From assembly GCF_013266755.1 (NCBI RefSeq), contig NZ_JABRWJ010000008.1, positions 186,001 through 250,000 on the forward strand: 64,000 bases of DNA, given 5' to 3'. Origin of the DNA: Pseudaquabacterium terrae. GTDB taxonomy: Bacteria > Pseudomonadota > Gammaproteobacteria > Burkholderiales > Burkholderiaceae_C. Within the stretch, counting starts at the first letter, position 1. Each line of letters begins with the position of its first letter. Below the pieces are notes generated by a model. It saw nothing but the letters and a program-made list of their open reading frames with translations, was not told the DNA's origin and made no database searches. The position numbers and the translations under genes are program-made. Below are positions 25,377 through 33,454 of this stretch, piece after piece.

Positions 25377-26687
25377 ATGGACGTTGCGCTGCTGGTATTC
25401 CTGATTCTGCTGAACGGGCTGTTCGCCATGTCCGAAATGGCCCTCACCGCGTCGCGCAAGGCACGCCTGGCGGTGATGGTCGAGGCCGGCGAGTCCGGCG
25501 CCCAGGTGGCGCTGGACCTGCACGACCACCCGACGAAGTTCCTGTCGACGGTGCAGATCGGCATCACGTCGATCGGCGTGCTCAACGGCATCGTCGGTGA
25601 TGCGGCGTTCTCCAAGCCGCTGGCCGCATGGCTGCAGGCGACGTTTCCGATCGGTCATGCCGTTTCGACGGTCAGCGCCACGGCGCTGGTGGTCGTCATC
25701 ATCACCTTCCTGACGATCATCTTCGGCGAGCTGGTGCCCAAGCGGCTGGGCCAGATGTACCCCGAGACCGTGGCGCGGCTCGTCGCGCGGCCGATGGAAT
25801 GGCTGTCGGCGGCGACGCGGCCCTTCGTCTGGCTGCTGTCCATCTGCACCGAGACGACCTTGCGCCTGCTCGGCATCCGCGAGGCGCCGTCGCGCAGCGT
25901 CACGGAAGAAGAGATCGCCGCCAGCCTGGAGGAAGGGCTGGAGACCGGCGTCATCGAGGCGCAGGAGCACCAGATGGTGCGCAACGTGTTTCGGCTCGAC
26001 GAGCGGCAGATCGGCTCGATGATGATTCCGCGCGCCGAAATCACCTGGCTCGACATCCATGCGCCGATGGACGAGCTGTTGGCGCTGATGGCCGAGCACG
26101 GCCGCTCGCGCTACCCGGTGTGCCGCGGCGGGCTCGACGATGTCGTCGGCGTCATCGAGGCGCGCTCGATGCTCCAGCCGCTGGCACGCGGCGGGCAGCC
26201 CGACATCGGCGCGCTGATGCAGCCGCCGGTGTTCGTGCCGGAGACGCTGTCGGGCATGGAACTGCTGGAGCACTTCCGCAATACCAGCGCCGAGCTGGTG
26301 TTCGTCGTCGACGAATACGGCGCGGTGCAGGGCGTGATCTCGGTGCGCGATGTGCTCGAGGCTATCGCCGGCGAGTTCAGCACGCCGAGCGCCGAGGACG
26401 CCTGGGCGGTGCAGCGTGCCGACGGCAGCTGGCTGATGGACGGCCTGATCCCGGTGCCCGAGCTGAAGGACCGGCTCGAGCTGAAGGAGTTGCCCGAGGA
26501 AGACCGCGGCCGCTACAACACGCTGGCCGGCATGGTGATGCTGCTGCTGGGCCGGCTGCCGCGCACGGCCGATGTGGTGGAATGGGAGGCTTGGCGTTTC
26601 GAGGTCGTGGACCTCGACGGCAAACGCGTCGACAAGGTGCTGGTATCCCGCATCGCCCCCTCCGAACAAGGTAGTACGAACTCATGA
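25377..26687 (+). CDS. CNNM/CBS/CorC-domain membrane protein (hemolysin C family)
   Basis: The 436-aa protein starts with a DUF21/CNNM membrane domain (about 1-190) of several helices containing ASRKARLAVM and the motif FGELVPKRLGQ. Two CBS domains follow (about 215-340), with the phrases MMIPRAEITWLDIHAPMDEL and AELVFVVDEYGAVQGVISV, then a CorC_HlyC domain (SWLMDGLIPVPELKDRL). Relatives act in magnesium, cobalt or sodium transport. The family is often called hemolysin, but hemolysis is rarely shown. It overlaps the next gene by four bases (ATGA). Confidence 0.9.
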   Translation: MDVALLVFLILLNGLFAMSEMALTASRKARLAVMVEAGESGAQVALDLHDHPTKFLSTVQIGITSIGVLNGIVGDAAFSKPLAAWLQATFPIGHAVSTVSATALVVVIITFLTIIFGELVPKRLGQMYPETVARLVARPMEWLSAATRPFVWLLSICTETTLRLLGIREAPSRSVTEEEIAASLEEGLETGVIEAQEHQMVRNVFRLDERQIGSMMIPRAEITWLDIHAPMDELLALMAEHGRSRYPVCRGGLDDVVGVIEARSMLQPLARGGQPDIGALMQPPVFVPETLSGMELLEHFRNTSAELVFVVDEYGAVQGVISVRDVLEAIAGEFSTPSAEDAWAVQRADGSWLMDGLIPVPELKDRLELKELPEEDRGRYNTLAGMVMLLLGRLPRTADVVEWEAWRFEVVDLDGKRVDKVLVSRIAPSEQGSTNS

Positions 26688-27469
26688 TCAACGAAAACCT
26701 GCACAAGAAGCCGGTCGCGCTGGACCGCCAGAAGCACCGCAATCTGAAGCTCGATCGCAATGCGCGCGACATGACGCGCAGCAAGGGCCTGAACGCCTTC
26801 TTCATCGCCGCCGGCGAGTTCGCCGAAGCCTGCAAGGACTACCCGATCGTCTGGGTGCCGGCGGGCCAGGATCCGAAGGGCAAGGCGCAGGTGGCGCCGA
26901 TCGCGGTGTTCGGCCTGACGGCCGGTCAGAACCTGTGCATCGACGCCGCCGACCGCTGGCGCGTGCGCTACGTGCCGGCGATGCTGCGCACCTATCCGTT
27001 CGCGATGGCCCGCACCACCGAGACCGAATTGCTGCTGTGCATCGACGAGGAGTGGGTGGGTCTGTCGGAAGAGACGGGCGAGCCGCTGTTCAAGGCCGAC
27101 GGCAGCCCGACCGAGCTGATCCTCGGCGTGCAGCAGCAGCTCGAGCAGCTCGAAGGCGACATCGAGCGCACGCGCCGCTACGGCGAGATGCTGGTCGAGA
27201 AGAAGCTGCTGCGCGAGATGCAGTTCGACGCCACGATGCCCGACGGCAACAAGATCCACGTCAACGGTTTCCTGACCATCGACGACGAGCAGATGACCAA
27301 GCTGTCGGATGCCGAGCTGCTGGAGCTGGCCAAGACCGGCCTGCTGGGCATGATCCACGCGCACCAGATCTCGCTGTCGAACATGAACCGCCTGGCCGAG
27401 TGGCAACTGGAGCGCGCGGCCGCCGAGGCGCCGATGCCCGACATCAACAAGCCGATCGGCAACGCCTGA
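26684..27469 (+). CDS. SapC-family protein
   Basis: The 261-aa protein has the SapC signature: an N-terminal HKKPVALDRQKHRNLKL, EFAEACKDYPIVWV, FGLTAGQNLCID, RWRVRYVPAMLRTYPFAMAR and LLLCIDEEWVGLSEETGEPLF. The family is named after an S-layer-like gene of Campylobacter, but its function in betaproteobacteria is not established. It is coupled by ATGA to the CorC-like gene and followed by a very strong terminator hairpin, so these two genes form an operon. Confidence 0.85.
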   Translation: MINENLHKKPVALDRQKHRNLKLDRNARDMTRSKGLNAFFIAAGEFAEACKDYPIVWVPAGQDPKGKAQVAPIAVFGLTAGQNLCIDAADRWRVRYVPAMLRTYPFAMARTTETELLLCIDEEWVGLSEETGEPLFKADGSPTELILGVQQQLEQLEGDIERTRRYGEMLVEKKLLREMQFDATMPDGNKIHVNGFLTIDDEQMTKLSDAELLELAKTGLLGMIHAHQISLSNMNRLAEWQLERAAAEAPMPDINKPIGNA

Positions 27470-27506
27470 GCCTCGCGCGGCCGCTGAAGCGCGGTCGTCG
27501 CAACCA

Positions 27507-27538
27507 TCGCCCGCCGCGGGGAAGCCCGCGGCGGGCGA
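27507..27538 (+). terminator. Strong hairpin terminator after the SapC-family gene
   Basis: The perfect 14-bp stem TCGCCCGCCGCGGG/CCCGCGGCGGGCGA has loop GAAG. It is followed by TGTGCATTT. It separates the CorC-SapC operon from the aromatic module. Confidence 0.75.
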
Positions 27539-27593
27539 TGTGCATTTCGAGTGCGGGTTTTTACCTAGACTGGGGTTTTCGGCTCCAGACAGA

Positions 27594-27610
27594 ATACATG
27601 CTGTATACAA
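27594..27610 (+). promoter_or_regulatory. Candidate GntR operator upstream of vanA-like gene
   Basis: The interrupted palindrome ATACA-TGC-TGTAT (27594-27606) continues into TGTATACAA. The TGTATACA core resembles operators of FCD-type GntR regulators. It lies at or near the probable promoter of the Rieske oxygenase gene, and a GntR/FCD gene is encoded in the same cluster. Confidence 0.5.
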
Positions 27611-27625
27611 ACGATGGATTGCAGC

Positions 27626-28693
27626 ATGGCTCAGTTCCCCCTCAATGCCTGGTACGCGGCGGCCTACGACGTCGAGCTGAAGCCCGCTCTGCTGGCCCGC
27701 ACGATCTGCAATCAGAAGGTCGTCCTCTACAGGAAGACCGACGGCCAGCCGGCCGCTCTCGAAGACGCCTGCTGGCACCGCCTGCTGCCACTGTCGATGG
27801 GCCGGCTGGAAGGCGACGAGGTGGTCTGCGGCTACCACGGTCTTGTATTCAATGATGAAGGCCGCTGCACACACATGCCGTCGCAGGAGACGATCAACCC
27901 GTCGGCCTGCGTGCGCGCCTACCCGGTGGTCGAGAAACACCGCTTCGTCTGGCTGTGGCCGGGCGACCCGACGCTCGCCGACCCGGCGCTGATCCCCGAC
28001 TTGCACTGGAACCACGACCCGGCCTGGGCCGGCGACGGCCAGCGCATCTCGGTGCAGTGCGACTACCGGCTGGTGATCGACAACCTGATGGACCTGACGC
28101 ACGAGACCTTCGTGCATGGCAGCTCGATCGGCGACCGCGCGGTCGCCGAGGCGCCGTTCGTTGCCACGCACGGCGAGCGCTTCGCGACCGTCACGCGCTG
28201 GATGGAGAACATCACGCCGCCGCCGTTCTGGGCCGGCCAGATCTTCCAGGGGCGCGGCTACCGCGGGCCGGTCGATCGCTGGCAGATCATCCGCTTCGAG
28301 GCGCCGGCGACGGTGGTCATCGATGTCGGCGTCGCGGTCGCCGGCACCGGCGCGCCGCAGGGCGACCGCAGCCAGGGCGTCAACGGCCACGTGCTGAACA
28401 CGATCACGCCGGAGACCGACACCACCTGCCACTACTTCTGGGCCTTCGCGCGCAACTACTGCCTCGACGAGCAGCGGCTGACGCACGAACTGCGCGAAGG
28501 TGTCGCGCGCATCTTCCGCGAGGACGAGACGGTGCTCGAGGCGCAGCAGCGCGCGATCACCGAGCGCCCCGGCTACCGCTTCTACAACCTGAACATCGAT
28601 GCCGGCGCGATGTGGGCGCGGCGCTTGATCGATGCGCAGATCGCCGCGGAGGCGCCGGCGCTGCGCACGATCCCGCTGCGGCCGGCGGCCTGA
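27626..28693 (+). CDS. vanA: Rieske aromatic ring demethylase, vanillate O-demethylase oxygenase-like
   Basis: The protein is 355 aa from ATG 27626 (MAQFPLNAWYAAAYDVEL, the usual VanA start); ATG 27614 would add four residues. The Rieske centre is C49-x-H51 (ACWHR) and C68-xx-H71 (CGYHG). The mononuclear iron site is in DNLMDLTHETFVH. A C-terminal phrase WAFARNYCLDEQRLTHELR is typical of the VanA/dicamba monooxygenase group. These enzymes oxidise aryl O-methyl groups and release formaldehyde. Vanillate is the most likely substrate, but related substrates cannot be excluded. The partner reductase lies two genes downstream. Confidence 0.85.
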   Translation: MAQFPLNAWYAAAYDVELKPALLARTICNQKVVLYRKTDGQPAALEDACWHRLLPLSMGRLEGDEVVCGYHGLVFNDEGRCTHMPSQETINPSACVRAYPVVEKHRFVWLWPGDPTLADPALIPDLHWNHDPAWAGDGQRISVQCDYRLVIDNLMDLTHETFVHGSSIGDRAVAEAPFVATHGERFATVTRWMENITPPPFWAGQIFQGRGYRGPVDRWQIIRFEAPATVVIDVGVAVAGTGAPQGDRSQGVNGHVLNTITPETDTTCHYFWAFARNYCLDEQRLTHELREGVARIFREDETVLEAQQRAITERPGYRFYNLNIDAGAMWARRLIDAQIAAEAPALRTIPLRPAA

Positions 28694-28701
28694 GGTCCAC
28701 G

Positions 28702-29472
28702 ATGGCTGCCACCGTGCACGACCTTCCGCCCACCGAAGATCCCGCCGCCTCGCAGACGGTGCGTGCGCAAGCCCGGCTGCGCGAGCTGATCGTCAGCGGC
28801 GAGCTGGCGCCCGGCGCGCGCATTCCCGAGCTCACGCTGGTCGAGCGGCTCGGCGTGTCGCGCACACCGGTGCGCGCCGCGCTGCTGCGCCTGCAGGAAG
28901 AAGGCCTGCTCGAGGCCTTGCCCGGCGGCGGCTTCGTCGTGCGCGAATTCGGCGAGGCCGACATCCACGACGCGATCGAGCTGCGCGGCACGCTCGAAGG
29001 CCTGGCCGCGCGGCTGGCGGCCGAGCGTGGCTGCGGCGCCGTGGTGCTGGCGGGCCTGCGCGACTGCCTGGACCGCATCGACGAGCTGCTGGCGCGCGAG
29101 GCGATCGACGACGAGTCTTTTGCAGGTTATGCGGCGCACAACGGGCGTTTCCACCGCCTGCTCGCCGAAGCCGCGGGCAGCCCGACGATCCGGCGCCAGA
29201 TCGAGCGCGTGGTGACGCTGCCGTTCGCCTCGCCGAACGGCTTCGTGCGCGTCGGCGCCGGTGCGCCGGCGGCGCGCGACACGCTGGTGATCGCGCAGGC
29301 GCAGCACCATGCCGTCGTCGAGGCCATCGTGCAGCGCGAGGGCGCACGTGCCGAGAGCCTCATGCGCGAGCACGCGCGCATCGCTCGCGGCAAGCTCGAC
29401 GAGGCACTGGCGACGCAGCAGGGGCTGCAGTCGTTGCCCGGCGCCGGCCTGATCCGCCGCGCCGGACGTTGA
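28702..29472 (+). CDS. GntR/FCD-family transcription regulator
   Basis: The protein is 256 aa from ATG 28702. An N-terminal winged HTH (LRELIVSGELAPGARIPELT, then LVERLGVSRTPVRAALLRLQ and EEGLLEALPGGGFVVREF) precedes a C-terminal FCD effector domain with the metal-binding D/H pattern (HNGRFHRLLAEAAGS, QHHAVVEAI). It lies between the oxygenase and reductase genes in the same orientation. It is likely the VanR-type repressor, relieved by the aromatic substrate, and the TGTATACA palindrome at 27594 is its candidate site. Confidence 0.9.
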   Translation: MAATVHDLPPTEDPAASQTVRAQARLRELIVSGELAPGARIPELTLVERLGVSRTPVRAALLRLQEEGLLEALPGGGFVVREFGEADIHDAIELRGTLEGLAARLAAERGCGAVVLAGLRDCLDRIDELLAREAIDDESFAGYAAHNGRFHRLLAEAAGSPTIRRQIERVVTLPFASPNGFVRVGAGAPAARDTLVIAQAQHHAVVEAIVQREGARAESLMREHARIARGKLDEALATQQGLQSLPGAGLIRRAGR

Positions 29473-29490
29473 ACGGAATCCAGAGAACCC

Positions 29491-30537
29491 ATGAAGCAAT
29501 CGACCGACTGGCAATCCGCCCGCATCACGCGCATCACCGCGCTCAGCCCGACGGTGCGCGAATTCGAGATCACGAGCGACGCGCCGTTCGAGCGCTGGAC
29601 GCCGGGCGCGCATCTGCAGCTGCAGATCCCCGCCCGGCCGGGCGGTGGCGCCGAGACCACCCGTTCGTACTCGCTGGTCGGCCTGCCCGACGCGGGCGTC
29701 TACCGCATCGCGGTCAAGCGGCTGGCGGCGAGCCGGGGTGGCTCGAGCGGGCTGCATGCATTGGCGGAGGGCGCGGCGCTGCGCGTGCTGCCGCCGCACA
29801 ACCACTTCGAGCTGCCGCCCGGCGCGCGGCCGACGCTGCTGATCGCCGGCGGCATCGGCATCACGCCGATGGTCGGCATGGCGCTGGCCCTGGCCGCGCG
29901 CGACGCGCCGCTGCGCGTGGTCTACGCCGCGCACAGTGCCGACGAGCTGGTGTACGCCGATCTGCTGCGCAGCGCGCTCGGCGAGCGGTTGGCCAGCTTC
30001 GCCGGCGACCGCGGCGAGCGCCTCGACCTCGCCGCCGAGATCGCCGCATTGCCGGCCGATGCGCAGGCGCTGGTGTGCGGCCCCTTGCGCCTGCTGCACG
30101 CGGTGCAGGCCGAGTGGGCGGGCGCCGGCCGGCCGGCGGCGCAGTTGCGCTTCGAGACCTTCGGTGCCGGCGGCACGCAGCCGGCGCAGGCGTTTCGCGT
30201 CAAGCTGCCGCGCCACGGCCTCGAGCTCGAAGTGCCCGCCGACCGCAGCCTGCTCGACGTGCTCGAAGCCCACGGCGTCGCGGTACTGTCCGATTGCCGC
30301 AAGGGCGAGTGCGGGCTGTGCGCGATCGACGTGCTGGCGCAGGAGGGCGAGTGCAGCGTCGACCACCGCGACGTCTTCTTCAGCGCCGCCGAACGGCACG
30401 AGAGCCGGCGCCTGTGCGCCTGCGTCTCGCGTGCGGCCGGGCCGGGCGCGACGCTGGTGCTCGACGACGCCTGGCGCGCCGACCCCGCCGGCTCCGAGCT
30501 GAAGCCATGCCGCCGCGCGATAGCTGCTATGGGCTGA
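29491..30537 (+). CDS. vanB: Vanillate O-demethylase reductase-like, FMN/[2Fe-2S]
   Basis: The protein has 348 aa in the phthalate-dioxygenase-reductase order. A flavin domain comes first (TTRSYSLVGLPD, about 56-67), then an NADH domain (LLIAGGIGITPMVGMA). A C-terminal plant-type ferredoxin has SDCRKGECGLCAIDVLA, with cysteines in C-x4-C-xx-C spacing and the fourth in RLCACVSRA. It passes electrons from NAD(P)H to the Rieske oxygenase. The GntR gene lies between the two enzyme subunits, 18 bp upstream of this start. Confidence 0.88.
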   Translation: MKQSTDWQSARITRITALSPTVREFEITSDAPFERWTPGAHLQLQIPARPGGGAETTRSYSLVGLPDAGVYRIAVKRLAASRGGSSGLHALAEGAALRVLPPHNHFELPPGARPTLLIAGGIGITPMVGMALALAARDAPLRVVYAAHSADELVYADLLRSALGERLASFAGDRGERLDLAAEIAALPADAQALVCGPLRLLHAVQAEWAGAGRPAAQLRFETFGAGGTQPAQAFRVKLPRHGLELEVPADRSLLDVLEAHGVAVLSDCRKGECGLCAIDVLAQEGECSVDHRDVFFSAAERHESRRLCACVSRAAGPGATLVLDDAWRADPAGSELKPCRRAIAAMG

Positions 30538-30622
30538 ACATGGGTTTGCCTGCGGGCCGCACCGGGTCGGCAGCTTGGCGGCCGCGCCGCACAATGAATC
30601 TCAGCAGGGAAGGATTCCTTCG

Positions 30623-31738
30623 ATGAGCACCCGCAGCACCCCCCCGTTCCGCGCCGACCACGTCGGCAGCTTCCTGCGCCCGAAATACCTGCTCGATGCG
30701 CGCGCGCAATTCGCGCAGGGCGAGATCGATGGCGCGCAGCTGCGCGCCGTCGAGGACCGCGCGATCGCCGAGATCGTGAAATTCCAGCAGGACGTCGGCC
30801 TGCAGAGCATCACCGACGGCGAGTTCCGCCGCACCTACTTCCACATCGATTTCCTCGAGCAGCTCGGCGGCGTGCACTGCGATGCACCGACGACGATCAT
30901 CAAGCCCGACGGCAGCGAGGAGCTCGCGCCGCCGGTGATGCGCGTGACGGGCAAGGTGCGCCACGCCAGGGACATCCAGCGCGCCGATTTCGAGTACCTG
31001 AAGTCTCAGGTGGCCGCCGGCCGCACGCCCAAGGTGACGATCCCGTCGCCGACGATGCTGCACTTCCGCGGCGGCCGCGCCGGCATCAGCCGCGAGGCCT
31101 ACCCGGAGCTCGAGCCCGAGTTCTACGACGACGTCGCGCGGGCCTACGGTGACGAGCTGCGTTCGCTGGCCGCCGCCGGCTGCACCTACGTGCAGATGGA
31201 CGACACCAACATGGCCTACCTCTGCGACGAGCGCATGCGCGAAGCCGCGCGCTCGCGCGGCGACGACCCGAACGAGCTGCCGCACCGCTATGCCAGGTTC
31301 ATCAACAAGGTGGTGGCCCAGAAGCCCGAGGGCATGACGCTGGCGATGCACCTGTGCCGCGGCAACTTCAAGAGCACGCATGCCGCGGCCGGCAACTACG
31401 AGCCGGTGGCCGAGGCGCTGCTGGCCGAGATGCATCTCGACGCGTACTTCATGGAATACGACGACGATCGCTCGGGCGACTTCCGCCCGCTGCGCTTCCT
31501 GCCCAAGGGCAAGACCGTCGTGCTCGGGCTGGTGACGACGAAGTTCGGCCAGCTCGAGGACAAGGACGCATTGAAGCGCCGCATCGACGAGGCCGCGCGC
31601 TACGCACCGCTCGAGCAGCTGTGCCTGTCGCCGCAATGCGGCTTCTCCAGCACGGTGCACGGCAACAACATCGCCGTCGAGGCGCAGCGGGCGAAGCTGG
31701 CGCTGGTGGTCGAGACCGCGCACGAGGTCTGGGGCTGA
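30623..31738 (+). CDS. MetE-core cobalamin-independent methyltransferase (YxjG-like)
   Basis: The protein is 371 aa from ATG 30623 with an AGGGAAGGA Shine-Dalgarno. It corresponds to the C-terminal catalytic barrel of MetE only. The zinc ligands are all present: H243 and C245 (MHLCRGNF), E278 (YFMEYDDDR) and C339 (SPQCGF). Other MetE marks are RADHVGSF and DGEFRRTYF. Core-MetE proteins move methyl groups to a thiol, but their methyl donor often differs from methyl-tetrahydrofolate. Next to a demethylase and a TRAP transporter it may handle a methyl group from the transported substrate; that is inference. Confidence 0.82.
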   Translation: MSTRSTPPFRADHVGSFLRPKYLLDARAQFAQGEIDGAQLRAVEDRAIAEIVKFQQDVGLQSITDGEFRRTYFHIDFLEQLGGVHCDAPTTIIKPDGSEELAPPVMRVTGKVRHARDIQRADFEYLKSQVAAGRTPKVTIPSPTMLHFRGGRAGISREAYPELEPEFYDDVARAYGDELRSLAAAGCTYVQMDDTNMAYLCDERMREAARSRGDDPNELPHRYARFINKVVAQKPEGMTLAMHLCRGNFKSTHAAAGNYEPVAEALLAEMHLDAYFMEYDDDRSGDFRPLRFLPKGKTVVLGLVTTKFGQLEDKDALKRRIDEAARYAPLEQLCLSPQCGFSSTVHGNNIAVEAQRAKLALVVETAHEVWG

Positions 31739-31809
31739 GCGTTTCCACCCATGGCGCCGCCGCGCTCGCGTCGCAACAGTTGTTTGCTCAAGAACGAAGG
31801 AGACGTCGC

Positions 31810-32853
31810 ATGAACAAGATGATCCGCCGCTCGCTCGCCCGCCTTCCCGTGGTGGCTGCCGGTCTGGCGCTTGCCGGCGCCGCGCAGGCGCAGGAGGTGA
31901 CGCTGAAGTTCCACCACATCTGGAACACGCAGGCGATGGCCTCGGTGCAGCTGATCACGCCGTGGTGCGACAAGATCGCCAAGGAGTCCGCGGGCAAGAT
32001 GAAGTGCCAGGTCTTCCCGGCGATGTCGATGGGCGGCACGCCGCCGCAACTGGTCGACCAGGTCAAGGATGGCGTGGCCGACCTCGTGATCACGCTGCCG
32101 GGCTACACCGCCGGCCGCTTCCCGGCGTTGGAGGTCTTCGAGCTGCCGTTCATGACCAATTCGGCCGAGGTCGGCGCCCGCGCCGCCTGGGACTACCTGC
32201 AGAAGTACGCGTTGAAGGAGTTCCCCGGCACCAAGATCCTGGCGATCTGGGTGCACGACGAAGGCTACGTGCACACGCGCGAGAAGCCGGTCAAGACGCT
32301 GGCCGACTTCAAGGGCCTGAAGATGCGCGCGCCGACGCGGCAGACCAACAAGCTGCTGGCCGCGCTCGGCGCCTCGCCCGTCGGCATGCCGCTGCCGGCG
32401 ATCGTCGATGCGGTCAGCAAGGGCACGATCGATGGCTTCCTGCTGCCGTGGGAGGTGATGCCCTCGCTGAAGCTGCACGAGATGGTCAAGTACCACAGCG
32501 AGACCGATCCGACGCGCCCGGCGCTGTACAGCGCGGTGTTCGTCTTCGCGATGAACCAGGCCAAGTACGACAGCCTGCCGGCGGAGCTGAAGAAGGTGGT
32601 CGACGCCAACAGCGGCGCCGCGTTCTCGCAGGACATCGGCAAGATCTGGGACGCCAGCCAGGCGGTCGGCCGCAAGCTGGCGCAGGACCGCGGCAACAGC
32701 TTCTACATGATCCCGGCGTCCGAGCTGCAGAACTGGGTGCAGGCGTCGCAGCCGCTGTACCGCGACTTCGTCGCCGACATGGACAAGAAGGGGCTGCCGG
32801 GCCAGCAGATGCTGCAGGACGCGCGCGAGCTGCTGACCAAGTACAAGAAGTAA
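31810..32853 (+). CDS. TRAP transporter substrate-binding protein (DctP family)
   Basis: The protein is 347 aa from ATG 31810. A twin-arginine-free Sec signal (MNKMIRRSLARLPVVAAGLA, cleaved after AQA) precedes a DctP fold: FHHIWNTQAMASVQLITPWC, ELPFMTNSAEVGARA and LKMRAPTRQTNKLLAALGAS, the last containing the conserved arginine that binds carboxylates. It is periplasmic. It is the first gene of a DctP-Q-M set and probably imports an aromatic or dicarboxylic acid for the neighbouring catabolic genes. Confidence 0.92.
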   Translation: MNKMIRRSLARLPVVAAGLALAGAAQAQEVTLKFHHIWNTQAMASVQLITPWCDKIAKESAGKMKCQVFPAMSMGGTPPQLVDQVKDGVADLVITLPGYTAGRFPALEVFELPFMTNSAEVGARAAWDYLQKYALKEFPGTKILAIWVHDEGYVHTREKPVKTLADFKGLKMRAPTRQTNKLLAALGASPVGMPLPAIVDAVSKGTIDGFLLPWEVMPSLKLHEMVKYHSETDPTRPALYSAVFVFAMNQAKYDSLPAELKKVVDANSGAAFSQDIGKIWDASQAVGRKLAQDRGNSFYMIPASELQNWVQASQPLYRDFVADMDKKGLPGQQMLQDARELLTKYKK

Positions 32854-32868
32854 GGCGCGGGCCGCGTC

Positions 32869-33369
32869 GTGCAGTTCATGCTGGTGCCGCTGGCGCGGCG
32901 TTTTGCGCTCGCGGGCGGCGCGGTCGCGAGCGGGCTGGCCATCATGACGGTGGTCAGCATCGCCGGCCGTGCGTTGTGGTCGGTGCCGATCCCCGGTGAC
33001 GTCGAGCTGATGCAGATGGGCATCGCGTTGTGCATCTCGCTGTGCCTGCCGTGGTGCCAGCTGCATGGCTCGAACATCATCGTCGACTTCTTCACCCAGG
33101 CGCTGCCGCAGCGCGCCACGCGCGCGCTCGACGGCATCGGCGCGTTGTTGCTGGCGCTGATGTGCGCGCTGCTGTCGCTGCGCACTGCTGCCGGCGCGAT
33201 CGCGGTGCACGCGGCCGACGAGCAGACGATGATCATCGGCCTGCCGATGTGGTGGGCCTACGCGATGCTGGCGCCGGGGCTCGGGTTGACGGCCGTGATC
33301 GGCGTCTGGCAGGCGCTGCGGCTGTTGCGCGGCCTGCCGGCGATTCCGGAAGCGGAGCCGGCGCGATGA
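32869..33369 (+). CDS. TRAP transporter small permease (DctQ family)
   Basis: The 166-aa protein starts at GTG 32869, 15 bp after dctP. Four hydrophobic helices are visible, with the DctQ phrases VVSIAGRALWSVPIPGDVEL and LPWCQLHGSNIIVDFFTQAL. It pairs with the large permease in the inner membrane to form the sodium-driven transporter. Confidence 0.9.
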   Translation: MQFMLVPLARRFALAGGAVASGLAIMTVVSIAGRALWSVPIPGDVELMQMGIALCISLCLPWCQLHGSNIIVDFFTQALPQRATRALDGIGALLLALMCALLSLRTAAGAIAVHAADEQTMIIGLPMWWAYAMLAPGLGLTAVIGVWQALRLLRGLPAIPEAEPAR

Positions 33370-33454
33370 GGCGGGCCGAGCGCCGGGCCGCTCCCAAGCC
33401 GGCCCGCATCCCCTCGGGGGATCGGCCGCGGTACTCCGCGGACGAGGGGCAGAC
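33370..33454. repeat. Dispersed intergenic repeat inside the TRAP operon
   Basis: The 85 bp between dctQ and dctM hold several palindromes (CCCCTCGGGG, CCGCGGTACTCCGCGG) and the phrase CCCAAGCCGGCCCGCATCCC. This composition resembles short dispersed intergenic repeats of Burkholderiales. It ends in the GAGGGG Shine-Dalgarno of dctM. Confidence 0.5.

Noticed and set aside
27614-27625. Upstream ATG 27614 as the oxygenase start
   Set aside because: Homologues begin at the MAQFPLNAW position (27626). The extra four residues have no better Shine-Dalgarno.
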